This document shows, in pieces, positions 16,329 to 25,200 of a DNA stretch of 64,000 nucleotides. The position numbers and the translations under genes were made by a program. Source of the stretch: UBA1426 sp050953365 (GTDB taxonomy: Bacteria; Bacillota; Clostridia; Peptostreptococcales; Anaerovoracaceae); NCBI GenBank assembly GCA_050953365.1, contig JBMNMN010000002.1, forward strand, positions 310,001 through 374,000, read 5' to 3'. How positions within the stretch are numbered: position 1 is the stretch's first letter; each line of letters begins with the position of its first letter. Below the pieces are notes generated by a model. The model was not told the origin of the DNA. It worked only from the letters and a program-made list of their open reading frames with translations, and searched no databases.

Positions 16329-18077
16329 ATGAAAGAAAACGCGCTGTCTGGCCGCTATTATGAAATTGAAGAAATTGTATCATTAAAGCAGATGATCAGG
16401 GCAAGCGTTCAACGATATGCAGAAAGACCGGCCTTTCTTGTTAAAAAAGAAAGAGGCGGCAGCTATGAGCAGATAAAATATTCTCAACTTGGAAGGGATA
16501 TTGATGCGCTTGGTACCGGGCTTTTGGACTTGGGATTGTCCGGATCGAAAATAGCCATCATCGGCGAAAACTGCTATGAATGGATCGTCAGCTATTTGGC
16601 GGTGGTAAACGGCGTTGGAGTAGTCGTGCCTTTAGATAAGGAACTCAATCAAGAGGAGATCTACAACCTGTTGGAGACAGCGGAATGCGATGCCGTCTTT
16701 TTTACGGAAACCTACGAAAATATTATTAAAGAATATCCGGTCAAACATAAGGTTCGTATGAAGATATACGGTGACCGAACAGATCCGGAGGAGAAATTGC
16801 AGGGAGAGCCGGCCTCGGAAGGGATTCTTAACTGGGCAAGCCTTGTAGCGAGAGGGGAATCCTTGATGGAGAAGGGGGATAGGAGTTTTCTTGACAGTGA
16901 TCCTGACCCGGAGGAGATGCGGATGCTCTTGTTTAGCTCGGGGACTACTGGAACGGCCAAAGGTATCATGCTTTGTCACCGGAATATTGTCAGCAATTTG
17001 ATGGACACCAGAAGGATTGTCAATGTTACGCCGGAGGATAGGACTCTGTCCATTCTTCCCATTCATCACACCTTTGAAAACACCATGGGTATGCTGCTCA
17101 TATTGTATAGCGGGGCATCGGTTGCCTTCTGCGAAGGGCTGAAATATGTGACGAAGAACTTTGTGGAAGCGCAGGCTACGGTCTTGATCGGAGTGCCGCT
17201 TATCTTCGAATCTATCTACAATAAAATCTGGAAGCAAGCAGAGAAAAATAAACTGGATGGAGCCTTAAAGAAGGCCATCAAGCTCAATCGTTTTTTTAAA
17301 GCCATGGGAATCTCTGCGGAAAGGAAGCTTTTCAAAACCATTCATGAGAGCTTTGGCGGAAAGCTTCGAATGGCGGTAACCGGAGCCGCAGCAATTGACC
17401 CTAATGTCTTCAGAGGATTTGAGGATTTTGGAATAACCATGCTGCAGGGTTACGGGCTCACCGAATGTTCGCCTCTTGTGGCGGGGACCCCGGATTTCGT
17501 AAATCGTCGTAAGAAAGCCGGTTCGGTAGGTCCGGTCGTTCCAAGCGGTCAATTGAAAATAGCGGATCCGGATGAGGACGGTATTGGAGAAGTAGTGTAC
17601 AAAGGTCCCAATGTGATGTTGGGTTATTACAAAATGCCGGAGGAGACGGCAAAGGTTCTTAAGGACGGATGGTTCTATACCGGCGACCTGGGATTTTTGG
17701 ATGAAGAAGGATGGCTTTATCTGACTGGCAGGAAAAAGAATGTAATCGTTACGAAAACAGGTAAAAATATATATCCGGAGGAGATCGAACTCTATGTGAA
17801 CCGCAATAAATATGTGCATGAAAGCATGGTTCACGGAGTGGATGATGACGAAGATGCGGGAACGATTGTAGGGATTCAGGTTCACCCTGCATATGATATT
17901 ATTTACGAGGTGTTCGGCGCGGAATACGACGATGCCAGCATTTACAAGTTGATAAAGGGAGTAATCAAGGACATCAACGAAAAGCTGCCCGTATATAAAC
18001 GGATTCGTAATGTCAGCATAAGGAAAGACGAATTTATTAAAACCACCACCAAAAAAATCAAGAGGCATAAAAATTAA
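16329..18077 (+). CDS. Long-chain acyl-CoA synthetase (AMP-forming)
   Basis: 582-residue member of the ANL adenylating superfamily. The ATP/AMP signature LLFSSGTTGTAKGIMLCH is near residue 200, TLSILPIHHTFE and QGYGLTECSP follow, and the C-terminal hinge is YTGDLGFLDEEGWLYLTGRKKN with the family KNIYPEEIE segment. It activates a fatty acid to acyl-AMP and then acyl-CoA at the membrane face. Chain length cannot be read from sequence. GGAG lies 8 nt before the ATG. It converges with the S66 gene, and a small hairpin AAATGCCAC/GTGGCATTT (18141-18168) inside that neighbour may stop its transcript. Confidence 0.88.
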   Translation: MKENALSGRYYEIEEIVSLKQMIRASVQRYAERPAFLVKKERGGSYEQIKYSQLGRDIDALGTGLLDLGLSGSKIAIIGENCYEWIVSYLAVVNGVGVVVPLDKELNQEEIYNLLETAECDAVFFTETYENIIKEYPVKHKVRMKIYGDRTDPEEKLQGEPASEGILNWASLVARGESLMEKGDRSFLDSDPDPEEMRMLLFSSGTTGTAKGIMLCHRNIVSNLMDTRRIVNVTPEDRTLSILPIHHTFENTMGMLLILYSGASVAFCEGLKYVTKNFVEAQATVLIGVPLIFESIYNKIWKQAEKNKLDGALKKAIKLNRFFKAMGISAERKLFKTIHESFGGKLRMAVTGAAAIDPNVFRGFEDFGITMLQGYGLTECSPLVAGTPDFVNRRKKAGSVGPVVPSGQLKIADPDEDGIGEVVYKGPNVMLGYYKMPEETAKVLKDGWFYTGDLGFLDEEGWLYLTGRKKNVIVTKTGKNIYPEEIELYVNRNKYVHESMVHGVDDDEDAGTIVGIQVHPAYDIIYEVFGAEYDDASIYKLIKGVIKDINEKLPVYKRIRNVSIRKDEFIKTTTKKIKRHKN

Positions 18078-18122
18078 GCGCAAAAAGCGCAATTGGATCG
18101 GATACCTGTACTAAGAGTTATG

Positions 18123-19052
18123 TCAAATCGTTTGTTCAATAAATGCCACGGTTCCTTCTGTGGCATTTAATTCTGCCGTCATGCCCATGGGAATGACAAT
18201 TTGCGGGTAAATATGCCCGCTCCTTAGGTTGTTGACGGTGGGTATACCCAGAGGGCGAATCACCTGATCAAAGATCTCTGATAGAGATAAAGTATCGGAA
18301 GGATCTATATCTTCTTCCGGTATATCGGAAAAAGTGCCCAGTATTATCCCTTCGGCGGCCTGCAGTTTACCTGCCAGCTTCAGCGCCGTCAGATTTCTGT
18401 CTATCCGATAAGGAAGCTCATCTACTTCTTCTATGAAAAGAATTTTTCCTCTTGTATCGATTTCATAGGGAGACCCTAAGGCGGCTGCCATTACGGACAG
18501 ATTGCCTCCGGTAATTTCTCCACGGGCAATTCCCGAACATATAGTCTCAAGAGTTTCCCCGGGAGGATTTTCCACTTTTCCCGGCTGCGGGCCGCAGAAA
18601 ACCGCGACAGACAAGCTTTCCAAAGTGAAGGAATCCAAAGACTCATATCCCCTTGCCGGCATGGGAGCGTGGTAGGTTATAAACTCACAGAGCCTATTGA
18701 ATACCGTATGCAGAGCGGTGATATCGCTATAGCCCGCGAAGAACTTCGGATTACGGCGTATGCTCGCATAATCCAATAAGGGAAGGATTCGGGTGGCCCC
18801 GTAGCCTCCTCGCAGACAGAAGATGCCGCGGATATCCGGATCAAGAAATGCATCGTTTACGTCCTTTGCCCGGGCTTCATCCATACCGGATAAGTAGCCG
18901 TTTTTCAGGAAACAACTGGGAAAAGGAATCGGTTCCAATCCTAAAAATCGGATGGATTGAAGAGACAGTTCTATTTTGTCTTCCGAGACGGGAGAGGAGG
19001 GAGCAATCAGAGCCACCGGATCTCCTTTTTTAAGTGGGTGAGGTTTTATCAT
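18123..19052 (-). CDS. S66 peptidase (LD-carboxypeptidase / MccF family)
   Basis: 309 residues. The family serine nucleophile lies in FFAGYSDITALH, and the Glu and His of the triad are probably in LFIEEVDELPY and LRSGHIYPQ. The N-terminal VALIAPSSPV and CLRGGYGATR are diagnostic for family S66. Members trim the terminal D-Ala of muropeptides (LdcA) or inactivate microcin C-like peptides (MccF). There is no signal peptide, so it is cytoplasmic and probably a peptidoglycan recycling enzyme. Start at 19052, with GGAG 8 nt upstream, rather than the ATG at 19148. Confidence 0.87.
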   Translation of the reverse strand: MIKPHPLKKGDPVALIAPSSPVSEDKIELSLQSIRFLGLEPIPFPSCFLKNGYLSGMDEARAKDVNDAFLDPDIRGIFCLRGGYGATRILPLLDYASIRRNPKFFAGYSDITALHTVFNRLCEFITYHAPMPARGYESLDSFTLESLSVAVFCGPQPGKVENPPGETLETICSGIARGEITGGNLSVMAAALGSPYEIDTRGKILFIEEVDELPYRIDRNLTALKLAGKLQAAEGIILGTFSDIPEEDIDPSDTLSLSEIFDQVIRPLGIPTVNNLRSGHIYPQIVIPMGMTAELNATEGTVAFIEQTI

Positions 19053-19176
19053 GATTCCATCTCCTTGGTTAAATGTCTGAAATTCCCTTGTATTTATATA
19101 TGGGCAGCCGAGCGAAAATATGATTTCATATCCTGTCCTTCGCCTCAATAGAATAGATGGAGAGGTGATATGGAGA

Positions 19177-20412
19177 ATGAATCCGGATTATTTAAAAGAA
19201 CAGGCAAAAGACGCAGCCATTCGAGCAATTGCGCTGCGCAGAGAACTGCATCAGTGGCCTGAACCGGGAAATGAGGAGTTTCGCACCACCAAGATTATAG
19301 AAAGAGAGCTAAAGAGCTTGGGACTTCCTGTAGAACTGCCGCTGCCTACCGGATTGATATGTACGATAACATGTGAAAGGCAGCCCGGTTCTTTAGAAGG
19401 ATGCTTAATAGATGAGAGTGTGGGAAAAGATCCTGTGGGGGACACGGACGGGGAAAAAGGAATCGCGCTTCGTGCCGATATAGACGGTCTTCCCATAGAG
19501 GAAAAGGTGCGGCTTCCTTTTTCTTCTTTTCGAAAAGGTTACATGCACGCCTGCGGGCATGATGTGCATACGGCTGTTTTACTGGGGACAGCAAGGGTTA
19601 TCAGCAAAAATAAGCATATGCTTAAACGCAATGTTAAACTTATATTTCAACCTGCGGAGGAGACAACGGGCGGAGCGGAAAAAATGATCGCCGCCGGCTG
19701 TTTTCGGAATCCGGATATCTCTTCGGTTTACGGACTCCATATTAAACCGGAGCTTTCTGCGGGAAAGATCGGGATCCGATACGGACAGGTGCACGCCGCA
19801 TCGGAAATGTTTCGCATTCGAATAAAAGGGCGCGGGTGTCACGGAGCTTTTCCTGAGAAAGGGGTGGACGCACTGCTAACCGGATGCCAGGTGGTAAGCA
19901 GCTTGCAGACTGCGGTGAGCCGATCTGTCTGCCCCCTTGATCCTGCGGCGCTGACAGTGGGAACCTTTCACGGCGGAACGGCGGCAAACGCTATTGCAGA
20001 TGAAGCGATTCTCGAAGGCACGATCCGGAGCTTTAATCCGGATGTGGGAAGGGTGCTTAGACAGAGGACAGAGGATATCGTTCGCTTTACCGCTTTGTCG
20101 GCAGGCGCAGAGGGTACAGTTTCCTTCACGAAGGGGTATCCCGCATTGATAAACGACGAGGAAGCCACAGCCCGCTTAATGCAGTTGGCTTCGGCTTTGA
20201 TCGGCAGAGAAAATGTGATTGAGATTGCGGAACCTTCCATGAGCGTAGAGGATTTTTCTTATTACCTTCGAAGCGCAAAAGGTTCTTTCTTTTTTTTGGG
20301 AAGCGGATTCCCTGACCGGGAAAATCCGCCCATTCATTCCGGTCATCTTTATGTCAATGAAGAATGTATTGAAACGGGGATTTTGCTCATGTCCGCCCTT
20401 TGTTTCAGATAA
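19177..20412 (+). CDS. M20-family amidohydrolase
   Basis: 411-residue zinc amidohydrolase (M20D; hippurate / N-acyl amino acid hydrolase type). Motifs are RRELHQWPEPGNEEF at the start, ALRADIDGLPIEEK, HACGHDVHTA with metal ligands, FQPAEETTGGAEKMI and GLHIKPELSAG. An insertion of about 20 acidic residues (about 67-87, around LIDESVGKDPVGD) separates TGL..ITCE from ALRAD, where relatives have only a few. Start at 19177 with GAGGTG 9 nt upstream. It probably deacylates N-acyl amino acids; the substrate is unknown. Confidence 0.87.
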   Translation: MNPDYLKEQAKDAAIRAIALRRELHQWPEPGNEEFRTTKIIERELKSLGLPVELPLPTGLICTITCERQPGSLEGCLIDESVGKDPVGDTDGEKGIALRADIDGLPIEEKVRLPFSSFRKGYMHACGHDVHTAVLLGTARVISKNKHMLKRNVKLIFQPAEETTGGAEKMIAAGCFRNPDISSVYGLHIKPELSAGKIGIRYGQVHAASEMFRIRIKGRGCHGAFPEKGVDALLTGCQVVSSLQTAVSRSVCPLDPAALTVGTFHGGTAANAIADEAILEGTIRSFNPDVGRVLRQRTEDIVRFTALSAGAEGTVSFTKGYPALINDEEATARLMQLASALIGRENVIEIAEPSMSVEDFSYYLRSAKGSFFFLGSGFPDRENPPIHSGHLYVNEECIETGILLMSALCFR

Positions 20413-20420
20413 AATAATAA

Positions 20421-20450
20421 AAAAGCCGGGAGACACGGGCCGGCTTTTCT
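20421..20450 (+). terminator. Terminator after M20 gene
   Basis: AAAAGCCGG (20421-20429) / CCGGCTTTT (20440-20448) with A and T tracts. Possibly bidirectional, since rpsT ends nearby on the other strand. Confidence 0.75.
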
Positions 20451-20514
20451 ACCTTTACACGTTTATGTGCAATTGTGTGCATTTAACTTATGCACGAGTG
20501 GGGACGGGTGAGTT

Positions 20515-20784
20515 TTACTCTGCCTTCGCTTTGTTGAACTGCTTCGCCATACGAGAAACTTTTCTTGACGCTGTATTCTTATGAATCGTTCCCTTAGCAG
20601 CAGCTTGCTTTAATTTCTTTTCTGCTAAAGCAAGTTTGTCGGCAGCGACAGCCAGATCTTTTTCTGCAATGGCCTTGTCAAAGCTTTTTACGATTTCCCT
20701 CAGGTGGGTTTTCACTCTCCTGTTGACAGCAGTCCTTTTAGCGATGACTTTGATCCGTTTTTTTGCAGATTTGATATTTGCCAT
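20515..20784 (-). CDS. rpsT: 30S ribosomal protein S20
   Basis: 89 residues, start MANIKSAKKRIK as in all S20. Highly basic and helical; it binds 16S rRNA helices 9 and 44. The true start is the ATG at 20784, with GGGGTG 7 nt upstream; the open frame runs 25 codons further but without family homology. Divergent from gpr, the classical Firmicute arrangement. Confidence 0.96.
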   Translation of the reverse strand: MANIKSAKKRIKVIAKRTAVNRRVKTHLREIVKSFDKAIAEKDLAVAADKLALAEKKLKQAAAKGTIHKNTASRKVSRMAKQFNKAKAE

Positions 20785-20824
20785 ATTTTTCACCCCACTT
20801 TCAAGAACAAATATAGCCTTGTAA

Positions 20825-20853
20825 AGTATAGCGGAATAAAGTAGAAAAATCAA
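20825..20853 (-). promoter_or_regulatory. Promoter of rpsT
   Basis: Minus strand TTGATT (20853-20848), 17 bp, TATACT (20830-20825). Confidence 0.7.
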
Positions 20854-20863
20854 GTGCAAAATA
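20833..20863 (+). promoter_or_regulatory. Sigma-G-like promoter of gpr
   Basis: GGAATA (20833-20838), 18 bp, CAAAATA (20857-20863), close to the sigma-G consensus (TGAATA and CATNNTA). It overlaps the divergent rpsT promoter. gpr is a forespore sigma-G gene in Bacillus; use here is inferred. Confidence 0.4.
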
Positions 20864-20887
20864 AAGAAAAAAGAGCGGGGGAAGGAA

Positions 20888-21781
20888 ATGAATTACAGAA
20901 CTGACTTAGCGATTGAAAGCAAAGAAATGATCGATGAGGAAAATAAAGGGAGAAGGGTTGAAATACCCGGAGTGGAAGTGGACGAAGATCAATACGAGCA
21001 AGGTGTTAAAGTTACCCGAATAAAGATAACAACAGAAGAAGGCAGCCGAATAATGGGTAAGCCTAAAGGAAATTATATCACCATCGAAGCAAGAGATCTT
21101 GTGGACGGAGAAGAAGAGGTAAAACAGGAAACTGTGAAAGCGATAACCACGGAGCTTTCAAAATTAGTTCGTTTTCATAATAAATTAAAGGTATTGGTTA
21201 TTGGTTTGGGCAATGAAGCGGTGACACCGGACTCTTTAGGGCCCTGTACCGTATCAAAGGTTAAGGTTACCCGTCATATGTTTATAATCACCGGAGCGGA
21301 AAGCGACGAGGACGTAGGATGCGTAAGCGCGCTGATTCCCGGAGTGATGTACACAACGGGAATGGAATCGGCAGAGTTGATTCGAAGCGCTGTAGACATT
21401 GCGAAACCCGAAGTGGTCATCGCTGTTGACGCCCTGGCAGCCAGAAATGTAGACCGCATCAGTTCCACAATTCAAATAACGGATACGGGTATTTCCCCGG
21501 GAGCGGGAACGGGTAATATGCGGAAAGATCTGACGGAGCAGTCGCTGGGAACGAGGGTTATAGCCATAGGAGTTCCCACGGTAATCGATTCAAAAACACT
21601 TATACTTGATAATCTGGCCGGTTACCTAAAAAAGCCCGAGGAAGCGGAGAAGCATATTGAAAAAAATGGCCACAGCATGATCGTTACAACGACGGACATA
21701 GACCAGATTATTGCAGATTTTTCCGAGGTCATTGCAAATGGTATAAATAATACGCTGCATCCCGGCATATATTCCTCTTAA
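20888..21781 (+). CDS. gpr: Germination protease GPR
   Basis: 297 residues, family A25 aspartic-type protease made as a zymogen in the forespore. It degrades small acid-soluble spore proteins at germination. Start MNYRTDLAIESKEM, with VLVIGLGNEAVTPDSLGP and PEVVIAVDALAARN (active-site aspartate region) and SPGAGTGNMRKDL. The pro-peptide is short (about 15 residues before AIESKEM). Followed after 14 nt by spoIIP. Confidence 0.96.
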   Translation: MNYRTDLAIESKEMIDEENKGRRVEIPGVEVDEDQYEQGVKVTRIKITTEEGSRIMGKPKGNYITIEARDLVDGEEEVKQETVKAITTELSKLVRFHNKLKVLVIGLGNEAVTPDSLGPCTVSKVKVTRHMFIITGAESDEDVGCVSALIPGVMYTTGMESAELIRSAVDIAKPEVVIAVDALAARNVDRISSTIQITDTGISPGAGTGNMRKDLTEQSLGTRVIAIGVPTVIDSKTLILDNLAGYLKKPEEAEKHIEKNGHSMIVTTTDIDQIIADFSEVIANGINNTLHPGIYSS

Positions 21782-21795
21782 GAAGAGGTGTATAT

Positions 21796-22746
21796 ATGAG
21801 AAGAAGATCATCGCGCAGAAAATCAAGGAACAAAAGAATGCTTTTGTTCCTTACCGTGTTGTTTTGGAGCTTTTCGGTTCTGACCTGTGTGTTTATGCTG
21901 AACGACGGTTTGGACGGCAGCAAATCGGACATGGGGCAGGAGGTAGGAAAGCAGTACCTGACTGCGGCATTCCCGGCAGTGAGCAGGAGTTCCGGGACCG
22001 ATATGCGACAACCCCCATCCGATTCCACCATAAATGATAGTCTCATCATAAAAGGAGCGGACTCCTACGGGGACAGAGATGAGGATTCGGCGAATATGGA
22101 CGGGGAGAATCAGGAAAGTGTAGACATCCTGGATTCCGCCTCCTCCGGGGATCCGCTGATACTGATTTACCATACCCACGCTACGGAATCCTATCAACCG
22201 GTTAGTGACGGTAACTTCCATTCCATCGAAGAAAAGGGTACGGTCAGAGAAGTGGGCAGCGTGTTGAAAAGCGCCCTTGAAGCAAGAGGTATTCCGGTGT
22301 TGCATGATAAAACGCTTCATGATCATCCCTCCTACAGCAAATCCTACAGCCGGTCCCTTGCCACCGCGGAGGAGATTCTTAAAGCCAATCCTTCCATTTG
22401 CATTGTCATCGATTTACATAGGGATGCGGCGGGCTACATAGGAAACAAAAAGCATACTTTCACGACGGAGGGTAAGATCGCTGCGCAGTTTGCTCTGGTT
22501 GTAGGGGAAGGCAATGACAATGTGGAAGCGCTGTTAAGTTTTGCAAACCGGATAACGCAAAAGGCCAACAGTTTGTATCCGGGCTTCAGCAGGGGCATTA
22601 TCAGAAAAGAATACAAATACAATCAGCATGTGGCGGACAATTATATTTTGCTGGAAATGGGCAACAATGAGAATAACATTGAGGAAGTAAAGATATCCGC
22701 GGCGTTGTTTGCCCGGGTGCTTGAAGAAATACTGAAGGAAATGTAG
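21796..22746 (+). CDS. spoIIP: Stage II sporulation protein P
   Basis: 316 residues, part of the SpoIID-SpoIIM-SpoIIP engulfment complex; an amidase/endopeptidase that thins septal peptidoglycan. An N-terminal basic stretch and one membrane anchor (about residues 15-35) precede a linker and the catalytic domain from LILIYHTHATESYQP. The zinc ligands are in YHTHATE and VIDLHRDAAG. GAGGTG precedes the ATG. Confidence 0.95.
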   Translation: MRRRSSRRKSRNKRMLLFLTVLFWSFSVLTCVFMLNDGLDGSKSDMGQEVGKQYLTAAFPAVSRSSGTDMRQPPSDSTINDSLIIKGADSYGDRDEDSANMDGENQESVDILDSASSGDPLILIYHTHATESYQPVSDGNFHSIEEKGTVREVGSVLKSALEARGIPVLHDKTLHDHPSYSKSYSRSLATAEEILKANPSICIVIDLHRDAAGYIGNKKHTFTTEGKIAAQFALVVGEGNDNVEALLSFANRITQKANSLYPGFSRGIIRKEYKYNQHVADNYILLEMGNNENNIEEVKISAALFARVLEEILKEM

Positions 22747-22762
22747 ATACCGGTGGTACACT

Positions 22763-23161
22763 ATGCGAATGGATAAATGGACGCAAGCAGACGCAAGAAA
22801 GCGGGAGCGTAGTTTGGCGCGTAAAAGGAAAGCGGCAATTTTTTTGCTTGTCTTTTTCTTTTACTTGGGGTTGGCCGTGGTGGATGGCGCCTGCTCGGAG
22901 ATGACCAGGTATCCCGGCGCTCTTACATTGCAGTCCAAGAGGATTGACAGCAGCCGCATTTTACTATCCTTTCTCGGCAAGGAAGTCATGGTAAATACCG
23001 ATTGGATTCTGGGTGAAGCGGATCGGTTGAAGGATACAGCGAAAGAGACCATATCCGTATTGTCGGGAATGGTACGAGATCTTCCGGACAGTGTGCAATC
23101 GCAACATGCGCAAAATCAAGGGAAGAGAGAAAAATTCCGGCTACCTTCCAAGGCCCTGTAG
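22763..23161 (+). CDS. Small membrane protein at the yqxA position
   Basis: 132 residues, no recognised domain. A basic N-terminus rich in Arg/Lys is followed by one hydrophobic segment (about 25-42, AAIFLLVFFFYLGLAVV), then an outside domain of about 90 residues. Layout and position between spoIIP and lepA match yqxA of Bacillus, but no clear sequence similarity can be claimed by eye. Gap of 16 nt from spoIIP, so probably co-transcribed and possibly sporulation-linked. Confidence 0.75.
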   Translation: MRMDKWTQADARKRERSLARKRKAAIFLLVFFFYLGLAVVDGACSEMTRYPGALTLQSKRIDSSRILLSFLGKEVMVNTDWILGEADRLKDTAKETISVLSGMVRDLPDSVQSQHAQNQGKREKFRLPSKAL

Positions 23162-23237
23162 CCGATCAAACAGGAGGTTCTTTTTGACTGTGTTGTGATC
23201 GCAAGTTTTCCTGCATGGCATCCCAATTACAACACCT

Positions 23238-23266
23238 TTTACAAGTATATAGAAATATGCTACAAT
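23238..23266 (+). promoter_or_regulatory. Promoter of lepA
   Basis: TTTACA (23238-23243), 17 bp, TACAAT (23261-23266). It is immediately followed by the hairpin at 23267-23295, so the predicted start lies in that hairpin. Confidence 0.6.
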
Positions 23267-23295
23267 AAACAGGCCGCAGAAGCTGCGGTCTGTTT
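23267..23295 (+). terminator. Hairpin between spoIIP transcript and lepA
   Basis: AAACAGgCCGCAG / CTGCGGtCTGTTT with a 3-nt loop and one mismatch, then AAGTTTTTG. Probably the terminator of the gpr-spoIIP unit, sitting on the lepA start site. Confidence 0.6.
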
Positions 23296-23341
23296 AAGTT
23301 TTTGAAATCTATTATTTGAGACATCTTCTATCGGAGGAAAT

Positions 23342-25153
23342 ATGGACCAATATCAGAAATATATTAGAAACTTTTGCATTATCGCCCATATCGATCACGG
23401 GAAATCCACCCTTGCCGACAGACTTCTGGAAAAGACAGGCGTGGTAGCCCATCGCGACATGAAAGAGCAGTTTCTGGACAATATGGATATAGAGAGGGAA
23501 CGCGGCATTACCATAAAGCTGCAGACCACGCGTTTGAATTATCGTTCCCGGGATGGTCAAGATTATATCTTTAATCTCATAGATACGCCGGGCCATGTGG
23601 ACTTTACTTACGAAGTTTCACGTAGTCTTGCGGCCTGCGAAGGAGCTGTTTTAGTAGTGGATGCGACCCAAGGTGTGGAAGCCCAAACTCTTGCCAATGT
23701 TTATCTTGCGCTGGATGAAAATCTGGAGATTCTCCCCGTTATTAATAAAATTGACCTGGCCAGCGCAGATCCCGATGCTACAAAGGCAGAAATCGAAGAA
23801 GTCATCGGAATCGACGCTTCCGAAGCTCCCTTGATCTCCGCAAAAGAAGGCACCAATATCGAGGAAGTGTTGGAAGGAGTTATTCGTGCCATCCCTGCGC
23901 CTAACGGAGATCCTGACGGGAAACTGAAGGCGTTGATTTTCGACTCCTATTATGACAATTACAGGGGCGTGGTCATTTATGCCCGGATTTTCGACGGAAC
24001 CGTTAAAGAAGGGGATCAGATCCGGCTGATGAGCACAAAAAAGAAATATGAAGTCACGGAAGTGGGAGTATTTGCGCCGGGACACACTCCGGTAAAGCAG
24101 CTGCGGGCAGGAGAAGTTGGATACATCTGCGCCAGCATTAAGCAGGTAGCGGATGCGAGAGTGGGCGATACTATCACCCTTGACAACGATCCCGCGGAAG
24201 CTCCTTTGCCCGGATATAAAAAGATGCAGTCTATGGTCTATTGCGGAATCTATCCGGCGGAAGGCGAAAAGTATGAAAGCGTGAGAGACGCTCTTGAAAA
24301 GCTGCAGGTAAACGATGCTGCATTTTGGTTCGAGCCGGAAACATCCACTGCCTTAGGTTTTGGTTTCCGGTGCGGTTTTTTAGGATTGCTTCATATGGAG
24401 ATTATCGTTGAGCGGCTGGAAAGGGAGTTTGATTTAAGCATTGTAACCACCTCTCCAAGCGTCACATATAAGGTGGTGCTGAAAGACGGAAGTGAGCTGA
24501 TGATTCAAAATCCCTCCAATTTGCCGTCTCCCAATGAGATCGACCATATTGAGGAGCCGCTGGTAAAAGCGGACATCATGATTCCAAAAGAATACGTCGG
24601 CAGCATTATGGAAATCTGCCAGGAGAGGCGGGGAGTCATGACCCATATGGAATACATTACGGAGAGCCGGGTGGCCCTCCACTATGAAATGCCTCTGAAT
24701 GAAGTGATCTACGATTTCTTTGATGCGTTGAAATCAAAGACAAAGGGATATGGCTCTCTGGATTATGAGATGCTTCGTTATGAGAAATCAAATCTTGTCA
24801 AGCTGGATATCTTGCTTAACAAAGAGCTGGTGGACGCTTTCTCCATGATCGTCCATGAATCTAAGGCCTACAGCCGGGGACGTTTTGTTTGTGAAAAGCT
24901 GAAGGAACTTATACCCATGCATCAATTTGAAGTTCCCATCCAGGCTGCCGTCGGGCAAAAGGTCATTGCCCGTGAGACGGTAAAAGCTTACCGCAAGGAT
25001 GTTATAGCAAAATGCTACGGCGGCGATATTTCCCGGAAGAAGAAACTGCTGGAAAAACAAAAGGAAGGCAAAAAGAGGATGCGTCAGTTTGGCAGGGTGG
25101 AAGTTCCGCAGGAAGCTTTCACAGCCGTTTTGAAATACGACGACAACAAATAA
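23342..25153 (+). CDS. lepA: Elongation factor 4 (LepA)
   Basis: 603 residues, ribosomal back-translocase / biogenesis GTPase. G1 AHIDHGKSTLAD, switch region RERGITIKL, G3 DTPGHVDF and G4 NKIDLASADP are intact. The LepA-specific C-terminal domain is present (QREVPQEAF-type end: FGRVEVPQEAFTAVLK). GGAGG lies 7 nt upstream of the ATG. Normal length. Confidence 0.97.
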   Translation: MDQYQKYIRNFCIIAHIDHGKSTLADRLLEKTGVVAHRDMKEQFLDNMDIERERGITIKLQTTRLNYRSRDGQDYIFNLIDTPGHVDFTYEVSRSLAACEGAVLVVDATQGVEAQTLANVYLALDENLEILPVINKIDLASADPDATKAEIEEVIGIDASEAPLISAKEGTNIEEVLEGVIRAIPAPNGDPDGKLKALIFDSYYDNYRGVVIYARIFDGTVKEGDQIRLMSTKKKYEVTEVGVFAPGHTPVKQLRAGEVGYICASIKQVADARVGDTITLDNDPAEAPLPGYKKMQSMVYCGIYPAEGEKYESVRDALEKLQVNDAAFWFEPETSTALGFGFRCGFLGLLHMEIIVERLEREFDLSIVTTSPSVTYKVVLKDGSELMIQNPSNLPSPNEIDHIEEPLVKADIMIPKEYVGSIMEICQERRGVMTHMEYITESRVALHYEMPLNEVIYDFFDALKSKTKGYGSLDYEMLRYEKSNLVKLDILLNKELVDAFSMIVHESKAYSRGRFVCEKLKELIPMHQFEVPIQAAVGQKVIARETVKAYRKDVIAKCYGGDISRKKKLLEKQKEGKKRMRQFGRVEVPQEAFTAVLKYDDNK

Positions 25154-25200
25154 CAAATATCAAGTAACAAACAACAAATAACAATAGGGGGATGCCTATT

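Noticed and set aside
18141..18168. AAATGCCAC/GTGGCATTT as terminator of the acyl-CoA synthetase gene
   Set aside because: Lies in the coding end of the S66 gene and has no T tract; kept only as a remark.
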